Both the position numbers and the translations under genes were made by a program. Of a DNA stretch of 64,000 bases, positions 9,727 through 20,218 are shown piece by piece. Below the pieces are notes generated by a model. It searched no databases and was not told where the DNA came from. It was given only the letters and a program-made list of their open reading frames with translations. Positions within the stretch are counted from its first letter, which is position 1. Every line of letters begins with the position of its first letter. The DNA comes from Candidatus Peregrinibacteria bacterium GW2011_GWF2_43_17 (GTDB lineage: Bacteria; Patescibacteriota; Gracilibacteria; UBA1369; UBA12470). Where the stretch lies: assembly GCA_000999315.1 (NCBI GenBank), contig LCFW01000002.1, forward strand, positions 309,259 through 373,258, written 5' to 3'.

Positions 9727-10599
9727 CTACGGTCTAACCACCCTCACCCCTCCCTCTACCATCTCAACCTCCAAATCCCCTCCTTCATACACATCGCCAT
9801 CAATCTGATACCCACGTTCTTTCTCGGAGCTGATCGAGATTTTTTTACCCTGAAAAAAACTCACCTTCGGATGTTTCGCACTCTTCCTGCCGACTACAAA
9901 AAACACCATAACTTTCAATAAATCCCAAAAACTCGTTGGATTAACCGCCACTACTTCGAACAGTCCATCATCAGAGTTAAATCCGACACCAAAACTTTTC
10001 GAACTCAATCTGAAAAAATTAAAAACCAAAACGGTCTTCGCAATAACATTATACATCTTTCCATCCACAGAAATCCGATACTCGCATTTAGGATGTGCGA
10101 AATAAGTCGTCAGAAAGCTCCAAACATAAGCAAAAAATCCGACCTTCCTCTTGAGCTCACGTGTCGCCCCCCTCATAAAAACATTGTCATATCCCTTTCC
10201 TACCGCTATTAAAAAAACTTTCTTACCATTCACCAATCCAACATCCATAGGCTTTGCCTCCCTTTTTAAGGCAAATTCCACAGCCTTGGTTGTATTCAAA
10301 ACGGGAATCCCCAAACTCAAAGCCAAAAGATTGGTCGAACCGGTACCGATGATCCCCAAAGGAATACGCACCTTGTTCTTAACCATATATTCGGCAACTT
10401 TTGCGACAGTTCCATCCCCTCCGACAACCAAAATGCGATCGTAATTTTCGAATCCACCAAAATCATCAAACTTAGGTTTGGTCTCGTGCCAATCGTAAGA
10501 ATACCCGAGCCGATCAATCTCTTTCTGAATAACCCGTCCCATATTCCTTAACTTCTTCGCTCCCGAAACCGGATTGTATATGACCAAAACCTTTTTCAT
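9727..10599 (-). CDS. Diacylglycerol kinase-like (YegS/DagK family) lipid kinase
   Basis: Start at MKKVLVIYNPVSGAKKLRN. ILVVGGDGTVAKVAEYMV, GIIGTGSTNLLALSLGIP. Confidence 0.9.
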   Translation of the reverse strand: MKKVLVIYNPVSGAKKLRNMGRVIQKEIDRLGYSYDWHETKPKFDDFGGFENYDRILVVGGDGTVAKVAEYMVKNKVRIPLGIIGTGSTNLLALSLGIPVLNTTKAVEFALKREAKPMDVGLVNGKKVFLIAVGKGYDNVFMRGATRELKRKVGFFAYVWSFLTTYFAHPKCEYRISVDGKMYNVIAKTVLVFNFFRLSSKSFGVGFNSDDGLFEVVAVNPTSFWDLLKVMVFFVVGRKSAKHPKVSFFQGKKISISSEKERGYQIDGDVYEGGDLEVEMVEGGVRVVRP

Positions 10600-10679
10600 A
10601 ATAAAAGAATAACAGATACACGGGTATTTGCCAAACCCACGAAAATATGATAGAATAATAAGATTAAAAAAACGAAAAT

Positions 10680-12377
10680 ATGCCTGTAAATTTGGAAAAT
10701 CTAAAAAAGAAGCTCCTCGAAACCGGCAAAATAGATGAAAAAACACTAGCCAACCTAACGAAGATAAGCAAAACCAAAGATATGCCTTTTGAAGAACTTA
10801 TAGAAGAAAAAGGCGTGCTTTCCGGTAACGAATTGGGAGAGATTATGGCTGAACTTTATGAAGTACCCTACATAAGACTCGAAGATCAAACCATACAAGA
10901 TAAACTCCTGCCGATAGTTCCTTATATGTTAGCGGCTCACCAATACTTGATTCCGTTCGAACAAGACGGAAATACTTTAAAATTGGCAATCAATGATCCG
11001 GGTAATGCCGAGTTAATTAACTTCATAGAAAACAAAACGGGCCTAAAGGTGGAACCGTATTATGCGACAAAACGAGATTTGAAGCTGGCACTGAAGATTT
11101 ATAACAAAGACGTAAATGAGAAATTCAACAGACTTCTGAAAGGAGCCATGAGCGACACAAAGAAAATCGAATCGCTCGAAGATGCCTCGAAAATCGTAGA
11201 CACAATCATATTATTTGCATTTCAAAACAGTGCATCAGATATCCACCTGGAACCGCATAAAAACTTCTTGATAGTAAGAAATCGCGTGGATGGGATATTG
11301 AACACAATTGCGGAACTGCCGATAGAGATCGTGGATTTGGTGATAACCAGAATAAAAGTACTGGCTAAGCTCAGAACGGACGAACACAGAATGGCTCAAG
11401 ACGGCCGTTTTAAGATAGACCTCGAAGGCAATGAAATAACCCTTCGCGTCTCGATTTTACCGACTTATGACGGAGAAAAAATCGTCCTACGTCTTCTTAC
11501 ATCAGACAAGCAAGAATTGAAACTGGAATCGCTCGGATATTCAAAAGAAAACCTGGAAAAAATCAACAGATGCATTAAGAAAACTTACGGAATCATACTG
11601 ATGACGGGTCCAACGGGATCCGGCAAAACAACCACTCTGTACACGATATTGAAAATGCTCAACTCGAACGAAGTGAATATCTCGACAATTGAAGATCCTA
11701 TCGAATACAGGTTGGAAGGAGTCAATCAAACGCAAGTAAACAGAAAAACGGGACTCACATTCGCGGCTGGTCTCAGGGCACTTTTAAGACAAGACCCCAA
11801 CATAATAATGGTCGGAGAGATTCGCGATGAAGAAACGGGATCGGTAGCAATAAACGCCGCCCTGACGGGACACTTGGTATTGGCAACATTGCATACCAAC
11901 GACGCGGTTTCAAGTTTGCCAAGACTTATGGAAATGGGAATAGAAAACTTCTTGGTCGCGGCAACCGCTCAAATGGTAATCGCTCAAAGACTTATCAGAA
12001 CAATTTGCGATCATTGCAAAAAACCATATCAAATGTCGGTAAAACAACTTGAAGACCTTGGGAAAATTTTGGACAAAAAAAACGCGGCGAGAATAATGGA
12101 AAGATTCCAAGAACAAGCGACAACCTCGCTCACATTCTGGCGAGGAGAAGGTTGCGAGCATTGCAACAATACCGGATTCAAAGGCAGAATTTCGATAGCC
12201 GAAGTCCTAGAAGTCACGGACGAAATAAGAAAAAACATCTCGACTCGCACAAAACCGGAAGAATTGGAAGAAGTAGCAAAAAAAGAAGGCATGATAGATA
12301 TGTTCACGGACGGAATTAACAAAGTTTTAAGCGGAATCACAACGATAGAAGAAGTTCTTCGTGTAATGCACGATTAA
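10680..12377 (+). CDS. pilB: Type IV pilus assembly ATPase PilB (GspE family)
   Basis: 565 aa. MTGPTGSGKTTTLYTIL (Walker A), TIEDPIEYRLEGVNQTQVN, MVGEIRDEETG, HCK...GCEHCNNTGFKGRISIAEVL. Confidence 0.95.
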   Translation: MPVNLENLKKKLLETGKIDEKTLANLTKISKTKDMPFEELIEEKGVLSGNELGEIMAELYEVPYIRLEDQTIQDKLLPIVPYMLAAHQYLIPFEQDGNTLKLAINDPGNAELINFIENKTGLKVEPYYATKRDLKLALKIYNKDVNEKFNRLLKGAMSDTKKIESLEDASKIVDTIILFAFQNSASDIHLEPHKNFLIVRNRVDGILNTIAELPIEIVDLVITRIKVLAKLRTDEHRMAQDGRFKIDLEGNEITLRVSILPTYDGEKIVLRLLTSDKQELKLESLGYSKENLEKINRCIKKTYGIILMTGPTGSGKTTTLYTILKMLNSNEVNISTIEDPIEYRLEGVNQTQVNRKTGLTFAAGLRALLRQDPNIIMVGEIRDEETGSVAINAALTGHLVLATLHTNDAVSSLPRLMEMGIENFLVAATAQMVIAQRLIRTICDHCKKPYQMSVKQLEDLGKILDKKNAARIMERFQEQATTSLTFWRGEGCEHCNNTGFKGRISIAEVLEVTDEIRKNISTRTKPEELEEVAKKEGMIDMFTDGINKVLSGITTIEEVLRVMHD

Positions 12378-12386
12378 ACAAAAAAT

Positions 12387-13595
12387 ATGATCAAATTCAA
12401 ATACGTAATAAGCACCCAACAAGGAGTCATCCAAAAAGGGATAATTTACGCCCCAGACGAAAAAGAAGCGGCAACCAAAATCATGAACGAAGGCAATGTC
12501 GTCATTTCACTCATGGAAGAATCGAAAAAGAAAGATTGGTTTTGGGAAAAACCGCATTTAAGTCTCGTTGAAAAAATGACGTTCGCCAATCATATGGAAA
12601 CAATGATGCAGGTCGGCATAACAGTTACTGAAGCCATCGACATCATCAAAAATCAAATGACAACCGCGAAAAACAGAAAAATGTTCGACAGCATCTTAAA
12701 CATGCTCAAGTCAGGTCAAAGTCTTTCAAAGGCTTTAAGCAAATATGACTACATTTTTTCGGATGTATTTGTAAACATGGTGGCAATCGGAGAAGAGAGC
12801 GGCACACTCGAAAAAACATTCGGATACATAAACTTGCAACTCGAAAAAGATTACGAGCTTAGAAAAAGAGTCGTATCGGCATTCGTATATCCGGCTTTCA
12901 TAGTATCCCTAACCCTTATGCTAACCATCGGAGTAGTGGTTTTCATATTGCCGAAAATAACAAAAATATTCGAAACATTCAACATGGAACTCCCCTTGCC
13001 CACAAGGATAATGATAGGCGCAAGCAAATTCATAACGGGAAGTCCATTGTTAGCTTTACTGCTGGCAGGCGGCATAATCGGATTGATATATTTTCTGATA
13101 ACAACCACTTACTTAAAATCCATAAGAGACAATTTTGTCCTTCATATTCCAATATTCGGAAAATTGGCAAAAGATATAAATCTCGCCCGTTTTTCAAGAA
13201 TATTAAACTCCCTTCTTCAAGCAGGCGTACCGATAACGAAAGCGCTGGAAATAACCGGTAAAATGCTCACGAGCAAGCCTTACAAAGACGCCGTAACGAA
13301 AGCAATGCAAATGGTGGATAAAGGCGGTACGTTGGGAGAAGCCTTTACCAATGATGAAAATTTATTTCCATCACTTGTAACGAAAATGCTTGCAATCGGA
13401 GAAAAAACGGGAAGCATCGAAACAACAACGGATCATCTGGCAAAAATGTACGAGCAAAGCGTAGATAATATCACGAAAAATCTTTCGGTTCTTCTCGAAC
13501 CCATATTGCTTGTATTTATGGGGGCACTCGTAGGTAGCGTAGCGGTATCGGTAATAATGCCAATATATCAACTACCTAACATGTTAAGTAAATGA
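12387..13595 (+). CDS. pilC: Type IV pilus inner-membrane platform protein PilC (GspF family)
   Basis: 402 aa. Duplicated GspF domains with ...VNMVAIGEESGTLEKTF... and ...VTKMLAIGEKTGSIETTTDHLAKMYE. Confidence 0.93.
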   Translation: MIKFKYVISTQQGVIQKGIIYAPDEKEAATKIMNEGNVVISLMEESKKKDWFWEKPHLSLVEKMTFANHMETMMQVGITVTEAIDIIKNQMTTAKNRKMFDSILNMLKSGQSLSKALSKYDYIFSDVFVNMVAIGEESGTLEKTFGYINLQLEKDYELRKRVVSAFVYPAFIVSLTLMLTIGVVVFILPKITKIFETFNMELPLPTRIMIGASKFITGSPLLALLLAGGIIGLIYFLITTTYLKSIRDNFVLHIPIFGKLAKDINLARFSRILNSLLQAGVPITKALEITGKMLTSKPYKDAVTKAMQMVDKGGTLGEAFTNDENLFPSLVTKMLAIGEKTGSIETTTDHLAKMYEQSVDNITKNLSVLLEPILLVFMGALVGSVAVSVIMPIYQLPNMLSK

Positions 13596-14044
13596 AAAAA
13601 CACGGGTTTACATTTCCGGAAATCATATTGGTTATCACAATATTATGTGTAAGTTTGGGATTAATCGTTTTGTACGCTCAAACCGCACAACTTAGAGCCG
13701 ATTTGAATTCTCAAAGAGATAATTTTATAGGATACTTAAGACTTGCTCAAAGCGACACCGAATCGGGAAAAGACGGTGTAAATCACGGCATACATTTGGA
13801 AACAAATTCTTACACGATCTTTAGTGGAGACACATACGCCGCCGAAAATCCTGAAAATTTCACGGTTGAATTACCGGAAACGGTCATATTCCAAAACATA
13901 CTTTTGAACGGTAACGGCAACGATATCATATTTGAGACACCAAAAGGCGAATGTAACACTTACGGCTCGGTCGAACTTTTTTCCGAACAAATAAATAAAA
14001 TCATACAAATAAATATCAATGAACTTGGACTCGTCACGTATTAA
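13592..14044 (+). CDS. Minor prepilin-like protein (GspH-like)
   Basis: MKKHGFTFPEIILVITILCVSLGLIVLYAQT: class III prepilin leader and hydrophobic N-helix. Confidence 0.8.
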   Translation: MKKHGFTFPEIILVITILCVSLGLIVLYAQTAQLRADLNSQRDNFIGYLRLAQSDTESGKDGVNHGIHLETNSYTIFSGDTYAAENPENFTVELPETVIFQNILLNGNGNDIIFETPKGECNTYGSVELFSEQINKIIQININELGLVTY

Positions 14045-15866
14045 AAAATCCGGATTCTCAATGATAGAAATTCTTATAGCGATGGTTATATTCACAATCT
14101 TCGCAAGCGGTATCTTTTACATGGGATTAAACACACTGCAAAGAACCGTAAAGATAGAGGTAAACAATGAAGCTCTTTTATATGCGGAAGAAGGCCTCGA
14201 AGCCGGAAGAAACATCAGAGACCGAAATTATCTTGATTTGGTCACCGGAGAGTACGGTCTTATGTACACGGATGATGTCTGGACATTCGGACCCGCCCCT
14301 GAAAATATAGACGATTACTATTCAAGAACCATAACGGTAGAAAACGTTTACAGAGATGAGAACGGAGATATCGCGGAAATCGGCACATTGGATGAAGAGA
14401 TCAAAAAAATCACATCCGAAGTTTCCTGGACTTGGAAAGATATCCTACCGATGTCCGTATCGCTAACAACTTATTTAACAAATTGGAGAAGCGACGCATG
14501 GCTTCAAACCACATGCGCGGAATTCGAAAATGGCACATTTAACGATACCGATACGCAAGAAACACCCGCCCCGCCCGACAACAATTGCGCAATCCAACTT
14601 CTGCTCGTTGAAGAATTAAGCCTGTTCTTCTCGTCAGTGGATGTCGGCGAACACGGAAATGATATAGCGGTGGATGAGAATTATGCATATTTGGCAACAG
14701 CTAAAAACGCAGAAGGGCTCGCGATCGCTGACATAACCGATCGCGCGAATCCAGAATTGGTTGATCAAATAAACATAGGCGGCAAAGGCAGATATTTAAC
14801 AAAAGACGGCAACTATGCATACATAGGAGTGGAAAATTCGTCAAAAGGTCTCGCAATCGTAGATGTAACCGATCCGGAAAATCCATCCTTATTGAAAAAT
14901 TACAATTTGGGCGCTTACGGCAACCAAGCGGCAATCTCCGGAAATTATCTTTTCATGGGAATAAACAAAACCACAAACAGTCTTGCGATCTTGGATATAA
15001 CAAATAAATCAAATCCAACAGCGGTTACATCCATAGATTTTAACGCAATTACAAACGTAATAGAGATTTCCGAAGATTACGCGTATATCGGAACAAACCA
15101 CGCAACTCAACCTTTCAAGGTGTTAGATATCTCAAATCCGGCATCACCAACTCAAATCGGCTCACTAAATCTTGGAAACGAAGTCAAAGCTATCGAAATA
15201 TACGGAAATACTTTCGCATTCGTCGGAACAACAAGCTCGACTTTAAAAGTATTAAATATTTCCGATCCCGCCAATCCCACGCTTATAACTTCAATATCCA
15301 CAAGCGGATCCATACAAGACTTGGCAATAAGCGAAAATTATTTATATGCAACAGTAAATAACAATAACCCGGGAGTGGACGTATTCAACATATCAAATCC
15401 ACTATCACCATATCTCGCATATTCAGCCGACATCACGGGTAAAGGCACCGGCGCATACACGGATAACGAATATGTTTATATGGGAGTTGACGTCAACAAC
15501 AGAGGTCTTGTCATTATGGAAGCTTTGAATCCGACATACAGACCCAACGGAGAATATATATCCGACATATTCGACACGGGTAGCGCGGATACAAGATACG
15601 ATTTTATGGATTGGGAAAGCTCCGAAGTTGTCGGGGGAATTGTCAAGCTTCAAATCAGAACCTCTTCTACAGAGGACAATATAACTTCCGCAACATGGAT
15701 CGGACCGGACGGAACATCGGCAACATATTACGAGACACCAAGGACGGAAATAACAACCAGCGCCACCAAAACCGGCGTTCGATATTTTCAATTCAAAATA
15801 ATCGCAACCTCAAACATGGTTGAAACACCAAGTATAGAAAGCGTAATCGTTCAATACACACCATGA
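14019..15866 (+). CDS. Large prepilin-like protein with a C-terminal LVIVD-type beta-propeller
   Basis: 615 aa. SRIKKSGFSMIEILIAMVIFTIFASGIFYMG leader, then repeats such as GLAIVDVTDPENPSLLKNYNLGAYGNQAAISGNYLFMGI and SLAILDITNKSNPTAVTSI. Confidence 0.85.
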   Translation: MNLDSSRIKKSGFSMIEILIAMVIFTIFASGIFYMGLNTLQRTVKIEVNNEALLYAEEGLEAGRNIRDRNYLDLVTGEYGLMYTDDVWTFGPAPENIDDYYSRTITVENVYRDENGDIAEIGTLDEEIKKITSEVSWTWKDILPMSVSLTTYLTNWRSDAWLQTTCAEFENGTFNDTDTQETPAPPDNNCAIQLLLVEELSLFFSSVDVGEHGNDIAVDENYAYLATAKNAEGLAIADITDRANPELVDQINIGGKGRYLTKDGNYAYIGVENSSKGLAIVDVTDPENPSLLKNYNLGAYGNQAAISGNYLFMGINKTTNSLAILDITNKSNPTAVTSIDFNAITNVIEISEDYAYIGTNHATQPFKVLDISNPASPTQIGSLNLGNEVKAIEIYGNTFAFVGTTSSTLKVLNISDPANPTLITSISTSGSIQDLAISENYLYATVNNNNPGVDVFNISNPLSPYLAYSADITGKGTGAYTDNEYVYMGVDVNNRGLVIMEALNPTYRPNGEYISDIFDTGSADTRYDFMDWESSEVVGGIVKLQIRTSSTEDNITSATWIGPDGTSATYYETPRTEITTSATKTGVRYFQFKIIATSNMVETPSIESVIVQYTP

Positions 15867-16375
15867 TCCTAAAAATAACTAAAAAAGGAACTACACTCAT
15901 CGAGATATTAATGTATTTCGCGATATTCTCCATATTTATGCTCGCGGCAATGTCATTCGCCTTACAAATTATAAATTTAACCACTATCTCGAAAATAACG
16001 GAAGAAATGCAAGAAAATAGCGGATTCATCTCCGAAAAACTTTCGCAAAGCATAAAAGGCGCGGGAAGCGTCAACATCGAAGAAAGCGTCCTCGACAACG
16101 ACAACGGAATTTTATATCTGGAAATGAGAACAACCGAAAACTCCCCAACAATATTTTACTTGTCGGAAAACAAAATCTACATACAAGAAGGACCCGCCGA
16201 TCCTATCCAACTGAACACGAATAACATCAAGGTGGATATATTGAACTTCCACCGAACCACGGCCGAAAAAACACCCGATCAAATTGTCATCGAGATCGAA
16301 ATATCTCCAATCTCCGAAGATCTTGCCATGCTGAAAAGAAACCTCGAAATACATTTAACACTTTCACTAAGATGA
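15863..16375 (+). CDS. Minor prepilin-like protein (GspJ-like)
   Basis: ITKKGTTLIEILMYFAIFSIFMLAAMSFALQI prepilin leader. Confidence 0.8.
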   Translation: MILKITKKGTTLIEILMYFAIFSIFMLAAMSFALQIINLTTISKITEEMQENSGFISEKLSQSIKGAGSVNIEESVLDNDNGILYLEMRTTENSPTIFYLSENKIYIQEGPADPIQLNTNNIKVDILNFHRTTAEKTPDQIVIEIEISPISEDLAMLKRNLEIHLTLSLR

Positions 16376-16764
16376 ACTCGAAACAAGGATCCGTAGCCCT
16401 CGTAAGCTTGCTGATAATATCGGCATTCACACTCGTACTCGTTCTGATAGCTTCGGAATCCAGCGTTTCCACTTACGAGGAATATGTAAACGACAATTCG
16501 GATCAAATGATGTATTACTCCGCCGAAGGATGCCTTGAAGAAGCAATACTCAGACTGGAAAACAATTCGACATTCGTCGGTGAAACCGTAAATATAGATC
16601 CGGATACGGAATGTGTAATCGCGATAACCGAAGACGACAATCGAAAAATAATAGATATAGAAATAAGTCATTTGAACTACACGCAAAATTTTCAGGCAGT
16701 CGCTGAACTTTTGGAAAGCGGAGAAATTTTCAATTCCAATTTGGAAGAATGGGAAGAGTCATAG
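16372..16764 (+). CDS. PilX/GspK-like minor pilus protein
   Basis: MNSKQGSVALVSLLIISAFTLVLVLIASESSVSTYEEYVNDNSDQMMYYSAEGCLEEAILRL. Position in the pilus operon. Confidence 0.65.
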   Translation: MNSKQGSVALVSLLIISAFTLVLVLIASESSVSTYEEYVNDNSDQMMYYSAEGCLEEAILRLENNSTFVGETVNIDPDTECVIAITEDDNRKIIDIEISHLNYTQNFQAVAELLESGEIFNSNLEEWEES

Positions 16765-16786
16765 TAAACTCTAAAAAGAAACAAAA

Positions 16787-18418
16787 ATGAAAATCTTGCC
16801 GAAAAAAGTAATAGGAATAGATTTCCACGATCACATGATACAGCTCGTGGAATTAAAAGAGCCAAACGGAGATACCTGGTTGGAAGCATATAACAGATTG
16901 CCAATCCCAGAAGGAATTATTAAAGATGGAATCATAGAAAAAGAAGAAAGTTTTAAGATAATAATCAGCGATCTTTTCAGGAAAGCAAATCCCAGACCGG
17001 TTGAACCAAAAAACGTAACGGTTCTATTGCCGTCAAAAGTGACGTTTACACATATTTTCTCATTTCCCGGCAAACTCAGTGAAAAAGAAGTGATAAAGGC
17101 TATCCAATACGAAGCGGAAATGGTCATCCCTTTCCCGATTTACGATTTGTACTGGGATGCAATCATCTTGGAAAAAAATGGCGATCAGTATCAATATGCT
17201 TTATTCGCCGCAATCCAGAAAAAAATAGCCGATAAATACACACAAACATTCGAAGAAGCCGGAATAACACCAGTATTATTCGGAGTCCACGTGGAAGCAT
17301 TAAAATACGCACTGGAACGAGAATTGCCCAAAGAAGAATTTAGTTTAATCATAGACTTGGGAGCGCTTTCGACAAATTATTTGACGATAAGGGGCAAAAC
17401 GATAAAACATTACTTGAGCTCAAACGAAGGCACATCGGAACTGATACAAAATATAAGTAAAAAATTTCCGATATATTCATCGGAATCCCTTTTCGAAAAT
17501 TGGGAAAAATACAAAGACGACCCGAAATTCAAAGAAATAATCAGTAAATTCATCAAAGACAAATATAAGACCGCAGCCGACATAATTTCAAAGAGACAAA
17601 TCAAAGATAATACCGACGGCATAAAAAACATCTTCTTAACCGGAGAATATTCTAACTTACCCGGATTTTACGAACTGGCACAAAAACAATTTGCCAACAT
17701 CAAAATTTCAATCGGAGACCCCAAGAAAAGTTTAAAAGTAAAAGATGCGAATTTCATAAAACAATCGACCAAAGAAGAGATCAAACCGCATTACTCGATA
17801 TATTTCACCGATGTAATCGGCACGGCATTAAGCAGGCTCAAAGCAAAAGAGGAGGGAAATATAAACCTCATCCCGACATGGCTTAAACGCAATTTCCTCA
17901 GTAAGAAAATCGAAATTGGCATCACGATAGGAGCAATATTTATGTCGATAATCAGCCTAATCATAGCGGGTTTCGTCTCGATCATGCATCAACAATTAAG
18001 CTATGAAAGAACAAATTTGGAAATCGCAAAGTCATCAATCGAACTTATTCTATACGGAACCAGATACCAAGAAATAAAAGACGAATTGAAAGCTTTCAAT
18101 CAGGAAATAACGATATTAAGCAATATAGACAACGGCTTGTTTTCAATACAAACCGTTTTAACCGACATTCTCGCAACTATGCCAACCAGCGTAACAATCA
18201 CATCCATCGGTTTTGATGATACGAATTTAACTTTTGCAATATCCGGGATAGCCGAAAACAGAGATGTCTTACTGGATATGCAGGACGCATTTCAAGATTT
18301 GCCATTTATAAGCAACATAGATATTCCGCTATCAAGCTATGACAAAAAAGAACAAGTTCCGTTCCAAATAAACTTAACTTTAATCTTTAGCGAATTACCC
18401 GAATATGATCCCAAATGA
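16787..18418 (+). CDS. PilM-PilN fusion protein
   Basis: Residues 1 to about 360 are PilM-like (KVIGIDFHDHMIQLVEL, IIDLGALSTNYLTIRG). They continue into INLIPTWLKRNFLSKKIEIGITIGAIFMSIISLIIAGF, a PilN N-terminal motif plus TM. Confidence 0.85.
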   Translation: MKILPKKVIGIDFHDHMIQLVELKEPNGDTWLEAYNRLPIPEGIIKDGIIEKEESFKIIISDLFRKANPRPVEPKNVTVLLPSKVTFTHIFSFPGKLSEKEVIKAIQYEAEMVIPFPIYDLYWDAIILEKNGDQYQYALFAAIQKKIADKYTQTFEEAGITPVLFGVHVEALKYALERELPKEEFSLIIDLGALSTNYLTIRGKTIKHYLSSNEGTSELIQNISKKFPIYSSESLFENWEKYKDDPKFKEIISKFIKDKYKTAADIISKRQIKDNTDGIKNIFLTGEYSNLPGFYELAQKQFANIKISIGDPKKSLKVKDANFIKQSTKEEIKPHYSIYFTDVIGTALSRLKAKEEGNINLIPTWLKRNFLSKKIEIGITIGAIFMSIISLIIAGFVSIMHQQLSYERTNLEIAKSSIELILYGTRYQEIKDELKAFNQEITILSNIDNGLFSIQTVLTDILATMPTSVTITSIGFDDTNLTFAISGIAENRDVLLDMQDAFQDLPFISNIDIPLSSYDKKEQVPFQINLTLIFSELPEYDPK

Positions 18419-18962
18419 AATTTCCAATCGAACAAAACATATATTTAAAATGAGCGCGGTTCTCATACTCATAAGCTCGTTTATAGTAATTATCATGGGC
18501 TACTCGTCAAGCAAGATCAATCATGACATAAAATTTTTGAATGTATTTCTGGAAAAAACGGAGAATTTGCAATCCAACTTCGAAGAAAGCCTCAAGCTTT
18601 ATACGGAAAGCACTCAAGTATCAATCGAACATGCCAATTCGATAAGACCCGCCGAAGAGTCGGAATATATAAATTTCATATCCGAAGTGGAAAATATCGG
18701 TATAACATTGAACTCAGATTTAAATCTGAGATCAACCGAGCTTGAAGAATCGGAAAACTCAACAAAAGGAAACACCCTTGACTACGAATTAACCTTCTAC
18801 GGCGATGAAACGGATATCACGACATTTCTCGAAGAACTTGAACGTCTGTCATATTACATAAAAGTTTATTCGATAGAATATTATGATTTGAATTACACCG
18901 AAAACGAAAATTTAAAACTTTTACCAAATATAGAAATAAACATAAGACTTTATGTTAAATAA
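18405..18962 (+). CDS. PilO-like pilus alignment protein
   Basis: 185 aa. One N-terminal TM, then a helical region and ferredoxin-like domain. 14-nt overlap with pilMN. Confidence 0.65.
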   Translation: MIPNEISNRTKHIFKMSAVLILISSFIVIIMGYSSSKINHDIKFLNVFLEKTENLQSNFEESLKLYTESTQVSIEHANSIRPAEESEYINFISEVENIGITLNSDLNLRSTELEESENSTKGNTLDYELTFYGDETDITTFLEELERLSYYIKVYSIEYYDLNYTENENLKLLPNIEINIRLYVK

Positions 18963-19140
18963 AGAACAATTTAAAAATTACTCATATTTCTTGGCAAGCC
19001 TGATACTGTTTCTGGCTATCATAATATATTCCGGAATAATCTATATAAATTGGAATAAAGAAATTAATAGAGACGAAGTTGCAGTCGAAATCAATTTGCC
19101 GGTAATCGATTGGAATAAATATTTGAACTTGTCAAAGTGA
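18952..19140 (+). CDS. Small single-TM protein in pilus operon
   Basis: 62 aa with one TM helix. Overlaps the pilO-like ORF. Confidence 0.5.
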   Translation: MLNKEQFKNYSYFLASLILFLAIIIYSGIIYINWNKEINRDEVAVEINLPVIDWNKYLNLSK

Positions 19141-19227
19141 ATCCAACACATTAGTATTAAAAAGCAATCAAACGCGTTCAAAGAAACGCTTTAAAATACA
19201 AAAATAAAATTTTACCCGCAAAAACTC

Positions 19228-19665
19228 ATGAACAAAAAAGGCTTTACCCTCATTGAGGTGCTCCTCGTTATCGTAATTATCGCGATACTTGCAGGAATAG
19301 TGATCATCGCTGTCAATCCCGCAAGACAAATCTCTCAAGCGAACAACACTCAAAGAAGCAATGACGTACGCGCATTGCTGGATGCGACACAAGAATACGC
19401 ATTGGACAACAGAGGTGTTTTACCAACTGAAATCACCGCAGTCGCAACCGAAATCGGAAGCGCCGCCGGGTTGATAGACATTTGCTCATATTTGGTTCCA
19501 ACATATCTAACGGAAATGCCGGCAGATCCGACGGATGCTGATGCAACTTATACAGACTGCACATCATACGCTACAGGCTACAACATTTCAGTAGACGCAG
19601 ATGGCAAATTGACGGTTGCCGCTCCGACTGCGGAACTTTCGGAAACAATCTCTGTTACGAGATAA
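19228..19665 (+). CDS. pilA: Type IV pilin (major pilin candidate)
   Basis: MNKKGFTLIEVLLVIVIIAILAGIVIIAVNPARQISQANNTQRSNDVRALLDATQEYAL. Followed directly by a terminator. Confidence 0.9.
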   Translation: MNKKGFTLIEVLLVIVIIAILAGIVIIAVNPARQISQANNTQRSNDVRALLDATQEYALDNRGVLPTEITAVATEIGSAAGLIDICSYLVPTYLTEMPADPTDADATYTDCTSYATGYNISVDADGKLTVAAPTAELSETISVTR

Positions 19666-19684
19666 TCTCAAACGAAACTCTTCG

Positions 19685-19716
19685 AAAGAGCCCCGGCTTA
19701 AAAGCGAGGCTCTTTT
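19685..19716 (+). terminator. Rho-independent terminator after pilin gene
   Basis: AAAGAGCC-CCGGCTTAAAAGCGA-GGCTCTTTTT stem-loop with T-run. Confidence 0.85.
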
Positions 19717-19762
19717 TAGACCTCCTCGAAAGAATGAGGATTTCGTAACGGAACCACATTTT

Positions 19763-20215
19763 TCAGAGGTTCCCCAACATTTCCTTCACCAACTTATTCA
19801 CCATCGTCCCATCCGCTTGCCCTTTCAACTTACCCATACACGCACCCATCACCTTCCCCATAGCCGCAGGCCCGCCGACACCCATCTCCGCAACAACCTG
19901 CTTAACAACAGCCCTAACCTCATCTTCACTCATTTGTTTCGGCAAATACCCTTCCAACGCCTTAATTTCAGCCTCTTCCTTCACAACCAAATCTTCCCGT
20001 CCGCCGGCTTTGAACTGATCTATTGAATCTTTTCGAGACTTCAATTCTTTCTTAATCAAAACCATAACATCTTCATCGGTAGCCTCTTTTTTCTCCCCGC
20101 CCGAAACCTCGAATTTCATAACAGCCGCTTTCAACATTCTCAAAGCGGATACTTTCACTTCGTCTCTCGCCAACATGGCCGCCTTCAATTCGGCATTGAT
20201 TTTTTCTTTCAACAT
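19763..20215 (-). CDS. GatB/YqeY-domain protein
   Basis: MLKEKINAELKAAMLARDEVKVSALRMLKAAV...LEGYLPKQMSEDEVRAVV...GKVMGACMGKLKGQADG. Confidence 0.92.
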   Translation of the reverse strand: MLKEKINAELKAAMLARDEVKVSALRMLKAAVMKFEVSGGEKKEATDEDVMVLIKKELKSRKDSIDQFKAGGREDLVVKEEAEIKALEGYLPKQMSEDEVRAVVKQVVAEMGVGGPAAMGKVMGACMGKLKGQADGTMVNKLVKEMLGNL

Positions 20216-20218
20216 GGA

